From an uncultured bacterium (lineage in GTDB: Bacteria; Actinomycetota; Coriobacteriia; Coriobacteriales; Atopobiaceae), in the NCBI GenBank assembly GCA_905214175.1, contig CAJMLD010000033.1, positions 1-11,491 on the forward strand: a stretch of 11,491 bases of DNA. The letters are read 5' to 3'. Position numbers and translations under genes: made by a program. Shown here in pieces: positions 1 to 5,958 of the stretch (positions are counted from its first letter, which is position 1; the number at the start of each line of letters is the position of its first letter). The notes under the pieces were generated by a model. The model was not told the origin of the DNA, made no database searches, and worked only from the letters and a program-made list of their open reading frames with translations.

Positions 1-316
1 CGCCGTCGAGCCCGCAGAGTCCGCTGTCCTCGAGGGCAAGCCTGCCGGCTCCCACAAGATTCAGGGCATTGGCGCCGGCTTTGTCCCCAAGACGTATGAC
101 GCCTCCGTTGTCGACGAGGTAGTCCCCGTTGCCTCCGCAACCGCCATCGATACCAAGAAGCGCCTCGCGGCCGACTACGGCCTGCTCGTTGGCATCTCCT
201 CGGGTGCCGCCGTCGCCGCGGCCGTCGAACTTGCCAAGCGTCCCGAGAACGCAGGCAAGGTAATCGTCGCCATTCTTCCCGACACCGGCGAGCGCTACCT
301 CTCAATGGACCTCTAA
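1..316 (+). CDS. cysK: O-acetylserine sulfhydrylase (cysteine synthase), C-terminal part
   Basis: This is the 3' end of a gene that begins before the window; the first whole codon is at base 2 and the TAA stop is at 314-316. The visible ~104 residues are the C-terminal end of a PLP-dependent cysteine synthase, which turns O-acetylserine and sulfide into cysteine in the cytoplasm. Family landmarks seen are VEPAESAVLEG, the GIGAGFVPK segment, LLVGISSGAA (its serines lie near the PLP pyridine nitrogen in known structures) and the terminal LPDTGERYLS. The final A of the stop codon is also the first base of the cysE start, so the pair is transcribed together and probably translationally coupled. 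The catalytic lysine and the N-terminal domain lie outside the window. CysM or cystathionine beta-synthase is a less likely alternative, because the adjacent cysE and the LPDTGERYLS ending fit CysK. Confidence 0.93.
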   Translation, partial: AVEPAESAVLEGKPAGSHKIQGIGAGFVPKTYDASVVDEVVPVASATAIDTKKRLAADYGLLVGISSGAAVAAAVELAKRPENAGKVIVAILPDTGERYLSMDL

Positions 317-990
317 TGGCCACGGCAACGACAGGCGTCGCCACCGCAGCGGGTTCTGTCGAGGACACCCGTACCGTTGACGAGATGTCGCTCTTCGAGG
401 TCATGCGCGAGGACGCCCATGCAGCACTCGAGCGCGACCCGGCGGCCAACTCGATCTGGGACATCGTGTTCTACTCGACGGGCACCCATATCGTCTGGGC
501 CTATAGGCGTCACCACTGGCTCTACACCCACGGCATGAGGAGCCTCGCGCTCCTTCTCGCCAAGCGCACGCGCCGCAAGCTGGGGGCGGACATCTTCCCC
601 TCCGCGCAGATTGGCCGACGCTTCTCCATTGACCACGGTATTGGCGTGGTTATTGGCGCCACGTCAATCATCGGCGATGACTGCCTCCTCTACCAGGGGG
701 TTACCCTTGGTATGACGGGCAAGCACGGCGGCAAGCGTCACCCCACGCTTGGCAACAACGTGATGGTGGGTGCCGGCGCCATCATACTGGGCGATATTAC
801 CGTGGGCGATAACGCAAAGGTCGCCGCTGGTTCGGTCGTGGTCCATGACGTTCCGCATGACGTCACGGTTGCCGGCGTTCCGGCAAAGGTCGTGCGCGAC
901 CGTCGCTTCAAGGGGCCCCGTCTCGTTGAGGACGACTTCGATCCCAGCAAGCTGGACGACGAGAACATCCGCTGGTCCTGCGCACTGTAG
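316..990 (+). CDS. cysE: Serine O-acetyltransferase
   Basis: This 224-residue enzyme acetylates serine with acetyl-CoA, the committed step of cysteine synthesis, and feeds CysK encoded just upstream. The N-terminal half is the helical SAT domain (about residues 24-85). From about residue 90 come hexapeptide repeats of a left-handed beta-helix. Aligned by eye with E. coli CysE (Asp143, His158, His193), the residues here are Asp92, His107 (in IDHGIGVVIG) and His142 (in GGKRHPTLG), all with identical spacing. The ATG at 316 overlaps the cysK stop and has no clear Shine-Dalgarno sequence, so coupling is likely. Short SATs such as that of Bacillus begin near Met24 (ATG at 385), so the first 23 residues may be an extension or the true start may be 385. 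The C-terminus ends WSCAL rather than the terminal Ile that many SATs insert into CysK. A strong terminator follows. Confidence 0.95.
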   Translation: MATATTGVATAAGSVEDTRTVDEMSLFEVMREDAHAALERDPAANSIWDIVFYSTGTHIVWAYRRHHWLYTHGMRSLALLLAKRTRRKLGADIFPSAQIGRRFSIDHGIGVVIGATSIIGDDCLLYQGVTLGMTGKHGGKRHPTLGNNVMVGAGAIILGDITVGDNAKVAAGSVVVHDVPHDVTVAGVPAKVVRDRRFKGPRLVEDDFDPSKLDDENIRWSCAL

Positions 991-1029
991 CTTCTCGGCA
1001 GCTTCTCGGCGCGCCAATAGGAAGGCAAC

Positions 1030-1068
1030 GGCCGTCGGCGTCTTTTGGATGCCGACGGCCCTTCTTTT
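1030..1068 (+). terminator. Intrinsic terminator of cysK-cysE
   Basis: A perfect 10-bp stem, GGCCGTCGGC with GCCGACGGCC, extends inward by a G-U, a T-A and a C-G pair to a 5-base loop. It is followed by CTTCTTTT. It sits about 40 bases after the cysE stop. The T-rich tail is present only on the + strand, so it ends cysKE transcription and not the opposing operon. Confidence 0.85.
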
Positions 1069-1086
1069 GCGATGCGGCTCCGCCAA

Positions 1087-1258
1087 GCGACTGCGTAAAC
1101 CCTCGCTGTGGCGTCGTTTCGGCGCCATAGGGTGCGTTTCCGCAGCAAGTGCGTACCAAACCGGCCCTGTGGCGCCACTTTGACACCATAGGGTGCGTTA
1201 CCGCAGCAACTACGTACGAAACCCCTACTGTGGCGCCAAACCGGCGCCCCGGGGGCCT
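1087..1258 (+). repeat. ~61-bp tandem palindromic repeat, junction copy 1
   Basis: This fills most of the gene-free 300 bases between the convergent cysE and MFS transporter genes. Three diverged copies follow each other. The anchors GCAGCAAGTGCGTA (1142) and GCAGCAACTACGTA (1203) are 61 bases apart, and an upstream degenerate copy has CTGCGTA about 58 bases earlier. Between anchors lie paired GGCGCC-type arms around a 5-base loop, for example 1106-1115 with 1121-1130 (10 pairs, two of them G-U). The same unit occurs in reverse orientation at 9455-9650. No convincing gene is present: short open frames here are by-products of the repeat. Confidence 0.85.
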
Positions 1259-1290
1259 TCTCAGCAACAGCTTCGGCTCGGAGAACTCGC

Positions 1291-2655
1291 CTAGCGCTCC
1301 TCCGCCGCAGCCTGGCGCTTACGCACCTCGTCCATCGTGAGCGAGTCCGCGTTCTTCACGAACAGCAACGGCACAGCAGATATTGCCGCACAGATGGCCA
1401 CGTAGATGTAGAGGTACTGGTAGCCCACAAACTGCATGACGGCACCGGAGAGGATAGGGGTCACCACCTGCGCGGACATGCTCGCCGTATAGTAGAACCC
1501 GGTATAGCGCCCCGTCGAGTTGGCGCTCGCTAGCTCCATGATCATGGGATACACGGTGAGCGAGACCGTTGCCATGCCAATGCCAAAGAGGGCAACCCAC
1601 ACGTAGATAATCGCCGAGAAACCCGTGGTGCCCGAGATGAGCAGCGGGGCCACTACCATAAGCGCAATGCCAATGTAGGTCGTGACCTTTCGCCCAATCT
1701 TGCAGGAGAGCTCGGCCATGGGCATGTAGGCGACAATGGCTGCAAGCGTCGCCACAGTCTGCACCTGCGCGTACGAGCCTCCCGCCATCCCCCACACCAC
1801 ATCCGCATAGCGCGAGATACCGCTGGTCACGGCATTGTTCGACATGAAGTAGAAGAAGACGCAGACAAGCACGCAGACAAGGGAGCGACGCTTGATGGGG
1901 TCCGTCTCGCGCTCCTTGCCTCCCTCGTCCGAAGCATCAACCTCGTCCTCGGGAATGCCCAGCTCGGCACTCTCGCGATGCATCGCCGCAACTTCCCTAG
2001 GCTCGCGGAAGAACACCATGAAGACGATGGTCGTCACCAGGAGCATGAAGGAGATGACAAGGTAGACGGGTATGTAGTCCGGGTTCTCCACGGCGGGGAC
2101 GAGAAGCGCAATGGCGACAAGCACAATCACGCCACCCACTGCGGCCATGAGCGAGTTGAAGGCATCGGCCTTGCTGCGCACCGGACGCGGAGTGACGTCG
2201 GGCATAAGTGCCACGGACGGCGAACGGTAAATTGAGAGAACCACAAGCGTCGCTATAAGCACCGTAACAAAGAGCGGCAGGTTGCGCATCGCGTTTGCCA
2301 CGGCAATCAACGGAGTGAGCGCTGCGGCGAGAAGCGCTCCCACCACGATGAACGGTGTGCGCCTACCCCAGCGTGTGGTCGTGCGGTCGGACAGCGCGCC
2401 CATGAGCGGGAGCATGAAGAGCGCAAGCACGTTGTCAAGCGACATGAAGACGCCGGTAAGCGTATCTCCCATGCCAAACGTGTTCTTGAACATGAGTGGC
2501 ACCAGCCCGTCGTAGGCCTGCCAGAACGTGAGCGCCCCCATGAAGGGCAGCGTCACCAGAACGGTCCGGCGCATGTTGAGCTTGGTGAGGCTTCGTCCGG
2601 CGGACTTGCTCTTGCCGGGCTCCTCGCCGTCCTCTTCAACTGGCTTCTCTGCCAT
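1291..2655 (-). CDS. MFS transporter, GPH/SLC45 sugar-transporter-like
   Basis: This 454-residue membrane protein has about 12 predicted hydrophobic segments in two halves, joined by a charged cytoplasmic loop (about residues 218-258, rich in E, D and K). The N-terminus is short, charged and cytoplasmic. The loop 2-3 motif GALSDRTTTRWGRRTPF (86-102) and the RSPSVALMPDVTP segment (144-156) are hallmarks of the GPH/SLC45 branch, which includes sucrose and other sugar-proton or sugar-cation symporters. The substrate cannot be told from sequence. Its ATG (2653-2655) directly abuts the TAG stop of the phosphoesterase, with a GGGG Shine-Dalgarno about 8 bases upstream inside that gene, so it is the last gene of a tightly packed operon. 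Given its operon partners it may carry a substrate or product of the aldolase/phosphoesterase pair. It need not serve the sucrose PTS pathway, which has its own permease. Confidence 0.88.
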   Translation of the reverse strand: MAEKPVEEDGEEPGKSKSAGRSLTKLNMRRTVLVTLPFMGALTFWQAYDGLVPLMFKNTFGMGDTLTGVFMSLDNVLALFMLPLMGALSDRTTTRWGRRTPFIVVGALLAAALTPLIAVANAMRNLPLFVTVLIATLVVLSIYRSPSVALMPDVTPRPVRSKADAFNSLMAAVGGVIVLVAIALLVPAVENPDYIPVYLVISFMLLVTTIVFMVFFREPREVAAMHRESAELGIPEDEVDASDEGGKERETDPIKRRSLVCVLVCVFFYFMSNNAVTSGISRYADVVWGMAGGSYAQVQTVATLAAIVAYMPMAELSCKIGRKVTTYIGIALMVVAPLLISGTTGFSAIIYVWVALFGIGMATVSLTVYPMIMELASANSTGRYTGFYYTASMSAQVVTPILSGAVMQFVGYQYLYIYVAICAAISAVPLLFVKNADSLTMDEVRKRQAAAEER

Positions 2656-3834
2656 CTACTTGCCCCTTTTCTGTCGCCTTGCCACACCGAGGGCAAACGC
2701 CGCAATGGCTGCCGCACCAAGAACCGGAAGCGCTGGCCGCACCACCTCGCGAGCCTCCTCCGTCGAGACGGGCACGCGCTCGGAGGCCCAATCGGTGAGC
2801 GGACGCTCCGTGCGAGAGCCCACAAGCTCCGCGTACGTGAGCAGGCGCGTGGTGTAGAGGGCCGCGTTCTTCTCGTCAAAGGAGAAAAGCCTCGCCGCAC
2901 GCGCCGTACCCGGCCCGTAGGAGCCAAATCCGGCAGACGGCGCATACCCAAGGTCAAGGCTGCCGTAGCGCGAGACCAATGTGTTCTTGTGGTCGTGGCC
3001 AAAGTAGATGGCGAAGGTGCTCCCCTCGCGCGTAAGGGTGGCCACCTCGCCGGTATCGATGTCGGGGCTGCACACGGGTTCCCGAAGTCCCCCGGAGACG
3101 CGCAGGTCATCGACGGGAACAAGTGTGCGACCGGGCTGATAGTGCGTGCGGAACCCGGGGACGCCGTGTTCGCCCTCGCAGGCGTCGCGAAGGCAGTCGT
3201 AGACCTGAACGGGCGGAATGTGCTGGTAGAGAATACAGGGGACACGATGCCCGGCGCGCTCCGCAAGATCCTGCGCGCAGCCGGTTACCCAAGCGGTCTT
3301 CTCTGGATCGAAGGGGTCGTAGCCGTCGCTTCCCGAGCCCGCGCCGGAGTCCGCCACAATCACCGCCAGGCGAATGTCTTCGCCATCATGCGAGAGCGCG
3401 GGCACGGCAAGCGTACCGGCCCCAAGGTAGAGACGGGGCTCACGGGCGGCAACCATGCCGTTCACGCATCCGGGGATTGCCTTGTACCAGCTCTCCTGCT
3501 CCTCGTTGTCAACGCCGCACTGGCGGTCGTGATTGCCGTAGGTGACCACAAAGGGAATGTTCCGCTCGACCATGGGCGAGCAAATCTTCCGCACCACCGT
3601 ACGGGCGCGCTCTGCGCTCTCGCCCAGCGCAAACTCGATTGCGTAACCCTTTATCTGATCACCGGTGAGCACCACGAGGTCTGGTTGCGCCTCGTCGAGC
3701 GCCGCACGGAGAAGCGCCGTCGTGTCGTCTCGCACGTGCGAGGTCTCTTGGATGTCAGAGAGCTGCAGCACCCGGAAACATCCCTCAGAGTCAAATCGCA
3801 ACGGCCACGTGCTCTTGTACATCTCGTCAATCAC
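2656..3834 (-). CDS. Calcineurin-like metallophosphoesterase with C-terminal hydrophobic anchor
   Basis: This 392-residue protein has the five blocks of the calcineurin-like metallophosphoesterase fold: LSDIQE (Asp27, Gln29), LTGDQ (Asp59), YGNHD (Asn101, His102), QHIPP (His205) and FGHDHKN (His280, His282). The usual D-x-H of block 1 is D-x-Q here, as in some subfamilies, so the dimetal site is probably intact. The substrate is unknown and could be a phosphomonoester, a phosphodiester or a nucleotide. Residues about 368-385 are hydrophobic and followed by RRQKRGK, suggesting a C-terminal membrane anchor, yet there is no N-terminal signal peptide. The start chosen is GTG at 3832-3834 because AGGAGG lies 5 bases upstream. 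The in-frame ATG four codons later (3820-3822) is an alternative. Its stop abuts the MFS start, and its leader carries a duplicated hairpin repeat. Confidence 0.9.
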   Translation of the reverse strand: MIDEMYKSTWPLRFDSEGCFRVLQLSDIQETSHVRDDTTALLRAALDEAQPDLVVLTGDQIKGYAIEFALGESAERARTVVRKICSPMVERNIPFVVTYGNHDRQCGVDNEEQESWYKAIPGCVNGMVAAREPRLYLGAGTLAVPALSHDGEDIRLAVIVADSGAGSGSDGYDPFDPEKTAWVTGCAQDLAERAGHRVPCILYQHIPPVQVYDCLRDACEGEHGVPGFRTHYQPGRTLVPVDDLRVSGGLREPVCSPDIDTGEVATLTREGSTFAIYFGHDHKNTLVSRYGSLDLGYAPSAGFGSYGPGTARAARLFSFDEKNAALYTTRLLTYAELVGSRTERPLTDWASERVPVSTEEAREVVRPALPVLGAAAIAAFALGVARRQKRGK

Positions 3835-3849
3835 ACGTTCCTCCTTTGG

Positions 3850-3917
3850 GGCGGGATTAAACTCCCGGGGAGAAAAATCCCATCCGGGATTAAACTCCCG
3901 GGGAGAAAAATCCCGCC
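3850..3917 (-). repeat. Duplicated 29-bp hairpin unit in the phosphoesterase leader
   Basis: Two identical 29-base units (3853-3881 and 3886-3914) are separated by ATCC, giving a 33-base period. Each unit begins GGGATT and ends AATCCC (6-bp arms) and has a near-palindromic CTCCCGGGGAG core. An outer 9-bp inverted repeat (GGCGGGATT 3850-3858, AATCCCGCC 3909-3917) encloses both. The units fill the 93-base gap between the aldolase stop and the phosphoesterase start, and the block ends 4 bases before that gene's AGGAGG. In the transcript, within-unit pairing, pairing across the ATCC spacer (followed by UUUC) and the outer stem compete. Frames read through it give repeated peptides such as GIFLPGSLIP, but no gene is supported. 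Confidence 0.85.
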
Positions 3918-3927
3918 ACGGCAGCCC

Positions 3928-4596
3928 CTATGCCTTGCCTCCGGCAGGCTGTCCGTACGTCTCGAAACGCCGGGAGACGCCCATGACCTCCTCGCCCGAG
4001 AGCACGCGCGGCGTGCCCACGCACTCCGCCTGCCACTGGATTCGGGAGACGAACTCAAGGTTAACAGCAAGCCCAAAGGCGGCGCTCATGCTTGGACCAC
4101 ACGCAACAAGACCGTGATTCTCCATGAGCACCGCGTTTGTCTCGGGGTGCTCGCCAAAGGTCTCTCCCACCGAAGCAGCCAGCTCGGGCGTGCCAAACGT
4201 GACATAGGGCGAGAGGGGCACCTCCTCGGCACCCGAGTCCGCAATCGTAAAGTGCACCGCGCGGATGGGCTCGCCAAGCGCCGCAAGCGTGGTCGCATAC
4301 GGCGAGTGCGTGTGCACCACGGCGCGAGCAGCCGGCCGACGACGGTAGACCTCGCCATGAAGCGGCGCCTCTGAGGACGGGCGGCGACTCCCCTCCACCA
4401 CGCTGCCGTCCAAGCGGAGCACCACCACGTCCTCGGGCGTGGTCTCGAAGTACCCCAGCCCTGAGGGGCTAATGGCCATGAGGCCTGTAGCGGGGTCGTA
4501 CTCCGAGAGGTTACCGCTCGTCCCCACGGCAAGACCCTCCGTGGCAATCCGTTTCCCGTAGGCAACAATGCGCTCGCGCGCGTCCTCCATCAGCAT
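3928..4596 (-). CDS. Class II aldolase, L-fuculose-1-phosphate aldolase-like
   Basis: This 222-residue protein belongs to the zinc-dependent class II aldolase/AraD/FucA family, which cleaves a sugar phosphate (or epimerises a pentulose phosphate) in the cytoplasm. Landmarks are GTSGNLS (Asn29, phosphate/substrate binding), SPSGLGY (43-49), the catalytic Glu76 in SSEAPLH, and zinc ligands His95 and His97 (HTHSPYA) and His161 (ENHG). The spacing closely matches E. coli FucA (Glu73, His92, His94, His155), so an active aldolase is likely. Fuculose-, rhamnulose- or ribulose-phosphate as substrate cannot be separated by eye. The ATG at 4594-4596 is preferred because AGGAAGG lies 9 bases upstream. 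A GTG at 4603-4605 directly abuts that motif, which is too close. It is the first gene of the operon with the phosphoesterase and the MFS transporter, and is divergent from scrR. Confidence 0.88.
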   Translation of the reverse strand: MLMEDARERIVAYGKRIATEGLAVGTSGNLSEYDPATGLMAISPSGLGYFETTPEDVVVLRLDGSVVEGSRRPSSEAPLHGEVYRRRPAARAVVHTHSPYATTLAALGEPIRAVHFTIADSGAEEVPLSPYVTFGTPELAASVGETFGEHPETNAVLMENHGLVACGPSMSAAFGLAVNLEFVSRIQWQAECVGTPRVLSGEEVMGVSRRFETYGQPAGGKA

Positions 4597-4693
4597 GGCA
4601 TGCACCCTTCCTAGCCAGTCACGTGTCGCAACACTCCGTCCAAGAGCTTACCCCATGCCCCTCACCGCATTCGTCCGGCCATGTCCATCGCCA

Positions 4694-4709
4694 TCTGGTA
4701 TCGTTCTCA
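4694..4709 (-). promoter_or_regulatory. ScrR operator-like site between scrR and the aldolase operon
   Basis: On the - strand the bases read TGAGAACGATACCAGA, which matches the two sites before scrA (TGAGAACGRTTYCATA) at 14 of 16 positions. The central CG is typical of LacI-family operators. A CATATT that could serve as the scrR -10 box (4708-4713) overlaps its edge on the + strand, so binding would plausibly autorepress scrR. No clear -35 box was found. The site is about 98 bases upstream of the aldolase start, so control of that operon is possible but less certain. Confidence 0.6.
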
Positions 4710-4750
4710 TATTGCGTAGGGGAAACGCGTGCATGCGGGGGGCAGCAAAC

Positions 4751-5734
4751 GTGGACATCAATGAGATTGCAAAACTCGCGGGAGTCTCGCGGGCAACTGT
4801 CTCGCGCTACCTCAACGACGGCTATGTCTCAAAGGAGAAGCGCGAGCTCATCTCGCGCGTCATTAACGAGACCGGCTACATCCCCTCTCAGCAGGCCCGC
4901 ACGCTGCGCACGGGCAAGACAAAGCTCGTGGGCGTCATCATCCCCAAGATTAACTCCCATTCCGTAAGCCGCATGGTCGCCGGCATCACCAAGGTGCTCG
5001 GCCAGAACGGCTACCAGGTGCTTCTCGCCAACACTGACAACGACGAGAAGGTCGAGGTCGACTACCTCAACCTCTTTGCCGAGCGCAACAAGGTCGACGG
5101 CATCATCCTCATAGCCACGGTATTCACGCCGGCACACCACAAGGCGCTGGACTCGCTCAACATCCCGGTGGTCATTCTGGGCCAGCGGCTAGATGGCCAC
5201 TCCTGCGTCTACCAGGACGACTACCACGCGATCTATGACCTCACGCGATCCATCCTCAAGACCTCTCACACCCCTGGCTACATTGGCGTCTACGAGAAGG
5301 ACGTGGCGGCCGGGCAGGAGCGCCACCGCGCCTTCCTTGACGCCTGCACCAGCATGAACGTTGCCGTAAGCCCGCAGGCGCAGCAAAGCGCCACCTTCTC
5401 CGTGGACTCCGGGTACCTCTGCGCCGAGAAGATCCTCGACGCCGTGCCAGATGTCGACGCGATCGTCTGCGCCACTGACGACATCGCCTTTGGCGCCATG
5501 ACCTGCCTGCGCGAATACGGAAAGCGCATCCCCGAAGACGTCCAGGTGACAGGCGTGGGAGATTCCAAGCTCTCCAAGATCATGACCCCCAGCCTCACTA
5601 CCGTCCACTTCTACTACCTCACCAGCGGCGTCGAGGCAGCAAAGATGCTCGTCGAGGCCATGACCGACGACGACGGCGTTCCCCGCGAGCTGCGCATGGG
5701 CTACGAGATATACGCTCGCACGAGCTCGCGCTAG
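4751..5734 (+). CDS. scrR: LacI-family transcriptional repressor of the sucrose genes
   Basis: This 327-residue regulator has the standard LacI plan. An N-terminal helix-turn-helix reads INEIAKLAGVSRATVSRYLN (residues 3-22). The hinge region YIPSQQARTLRTGKT follows, and then a periplasmic-binding-protein-like effector and dimer domain (from about residue 58) with a late CATDDIAFGAM segment. The start chosen is GTG 4751, because homologous repressors begin one residue before DINEIAKLAG and a G-run lies 8 bases upstream. An ATG at 4733 with GGGGA 9 bases upstream would add six residues. Its position before the sucrose PTS and hydrolase genes, plus three operator-like sites in the two flanking promoter regions, argues for a sucrose regulator. 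The effector, perhaps sucrose-6-phosphate or a product, is inferred. The gene symbol rests on context. Confidence 0.9.
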   Translation: MDINEIAKLAGVSRATVSRYLNDGYVSKEKRELISRVINETGYIPSQQARTLRTGKTKLVGVIIPKINSHSVSRMVAGITKVLGQNGYQVLLANTDNDEKVEVDYLNLFAERNKVDGIILIATVFTPAHHKALDSLNIPVVILGQRLDGHSCVYQDDYHAIYDLTRSILKTSHTPGYIGVYEKDVAAGQERHRAFLDACTSMNVAVSPQAQQSATFSVDSGYLCAEKILDAVPDVDAIVCATDDIAFGAMTCLREYGKRIPEDVQVTGVGDSKLSKIMTPSLTTVHFYYLTSGVEAAKMLVEAMTDDDGVPRELRMGYEIYARTSSR

Positions 5735-5770
5735 TGCGAGCGCCGGGGCCGGCGCTTGGGCGCTTTTGCC
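5735..5770 (+). terminator. Candidate terminator after scrR
   Basis: Immediately after the scrR stop, AGCGCCGG (5739-5746) pairs with CCGGCGCT (5749-5756). It is followed by TGGGCGCTTTT. A competing outer stem, TGCGAGC (5735-5741) with GCTCGCA (5771-5777), encloses it. The T-run is short and 6 bases away from the stem, so termination is probably partial. Confidence 0.4.
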
Positions 5771-5843
5771 GCTCGCAGCCGCATCTCGACCACTCACCGT
5801 TATTCTCGTATTCCACATTTGCAACGGCCTGCAATGACTACCA

Positions 5844-5872
5844 TTGACGATGTGAGAACGATTTCATAGAGA
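5844..5872 (+). promoter_or_regulatory. Candidate scrA promoter
   Basis: TTGACG at 5844-5849 matches the -35 consensus at five of six bases. With a 17-base spacer the -10 position is TAGAGA (5867-5872), a weak match. The first operator-like site fills the space between the two boxes, the usual arrangement for steric repression by a LacI-type protein. A second possible -10, CATATT at 5923-5928, overlaps the second operator but lacks a good -35. Confidence 0.4.
5853..5868 (+). promoter_or_regulatory. ScrR operator-like site 1 upstream of scrA
   Basis: TGAGAACGATTTCATA is an imperfect dyad with a central CG, differing from site 2 at two positions. It lies between the candidate -35 and -10 boxes of scrA, 58 bases (centre to centre) from site 2, a spacing that could allow looping or cooperative binding. 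Confidence 0.65.
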
Positions 5873-5905
5873 ACTAGTTCAAGTAACTACTTACTCTATG
5901 AAATC
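5860..5905. repeat. 12-bp inverted repeat in the scrA leader
   Basis: GATTTCATAGAG (5860-5871) and CTCTATGAAATC (5894-5905) are perfect reverse complements separated by 22 bases. The left arm is the right half of operator site 1, so the right arm is an inverted half-operator. Between them sits a perfect palindrome, GAACTAGTTC (5871-5880). No T-run follows, so it is not a terminator. Confidence 0.7.
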
Positions 5906-5910
5906 TGCTA

Positions 5911-5926
5911 TGAGAACGGTTCCATA
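5911..5926 (+). promoter_or_regulatory. ScrR operator-like site 2 upstream of scrA
   Basis: TGAGAACGGTTCCATA matches site 1 at 14 of 16 positions and lies 33 bases before the scrA start. It overlaps CATATT, as the scrR-side site does. This position could block either initiation or early elongation. Confidence 0.65.
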
Positions 5927-5958
5927 TTCATGTGAGCGGTATGGAGAAGGGAGACCAC

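Noticed and set aside
1087..1258. CRISPR array in the repeat block
   Set aside because: The whole 61-base unit is repeated with gradual divergence, so there are no unique spacers between constant repeats. No cas genes are nearby.
2656..2735. LPVLG followed by a hydrophobic stretch and RRQKRGK as a sortase cell-wall sorting signal in the phosphoesterase
   Set aside because: The fourth position is Leu rather than Thr, the hydrophobic segment starts immediately, and the protein has no export signal.
3831..4076. Peptide repeats GIFLPGSLIP (- strand) and LNSRGEKS (+ strand) near 3850-3917
   Set aside because: They arise from the 29-bp DNA repeat in different frames, with no start or ribosome-binding site fitting a small gene.
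2989..4374. A long open frame on the + strand (461 codons) across the phosphoesterase and aldolase genes
   Set aside because: It lies antisense to two genes with intact catalytic motifs, resembles no family, and exists because high-GC codon use leaves few stops on the opposite strand. It also reads through the 29-bp repeat.
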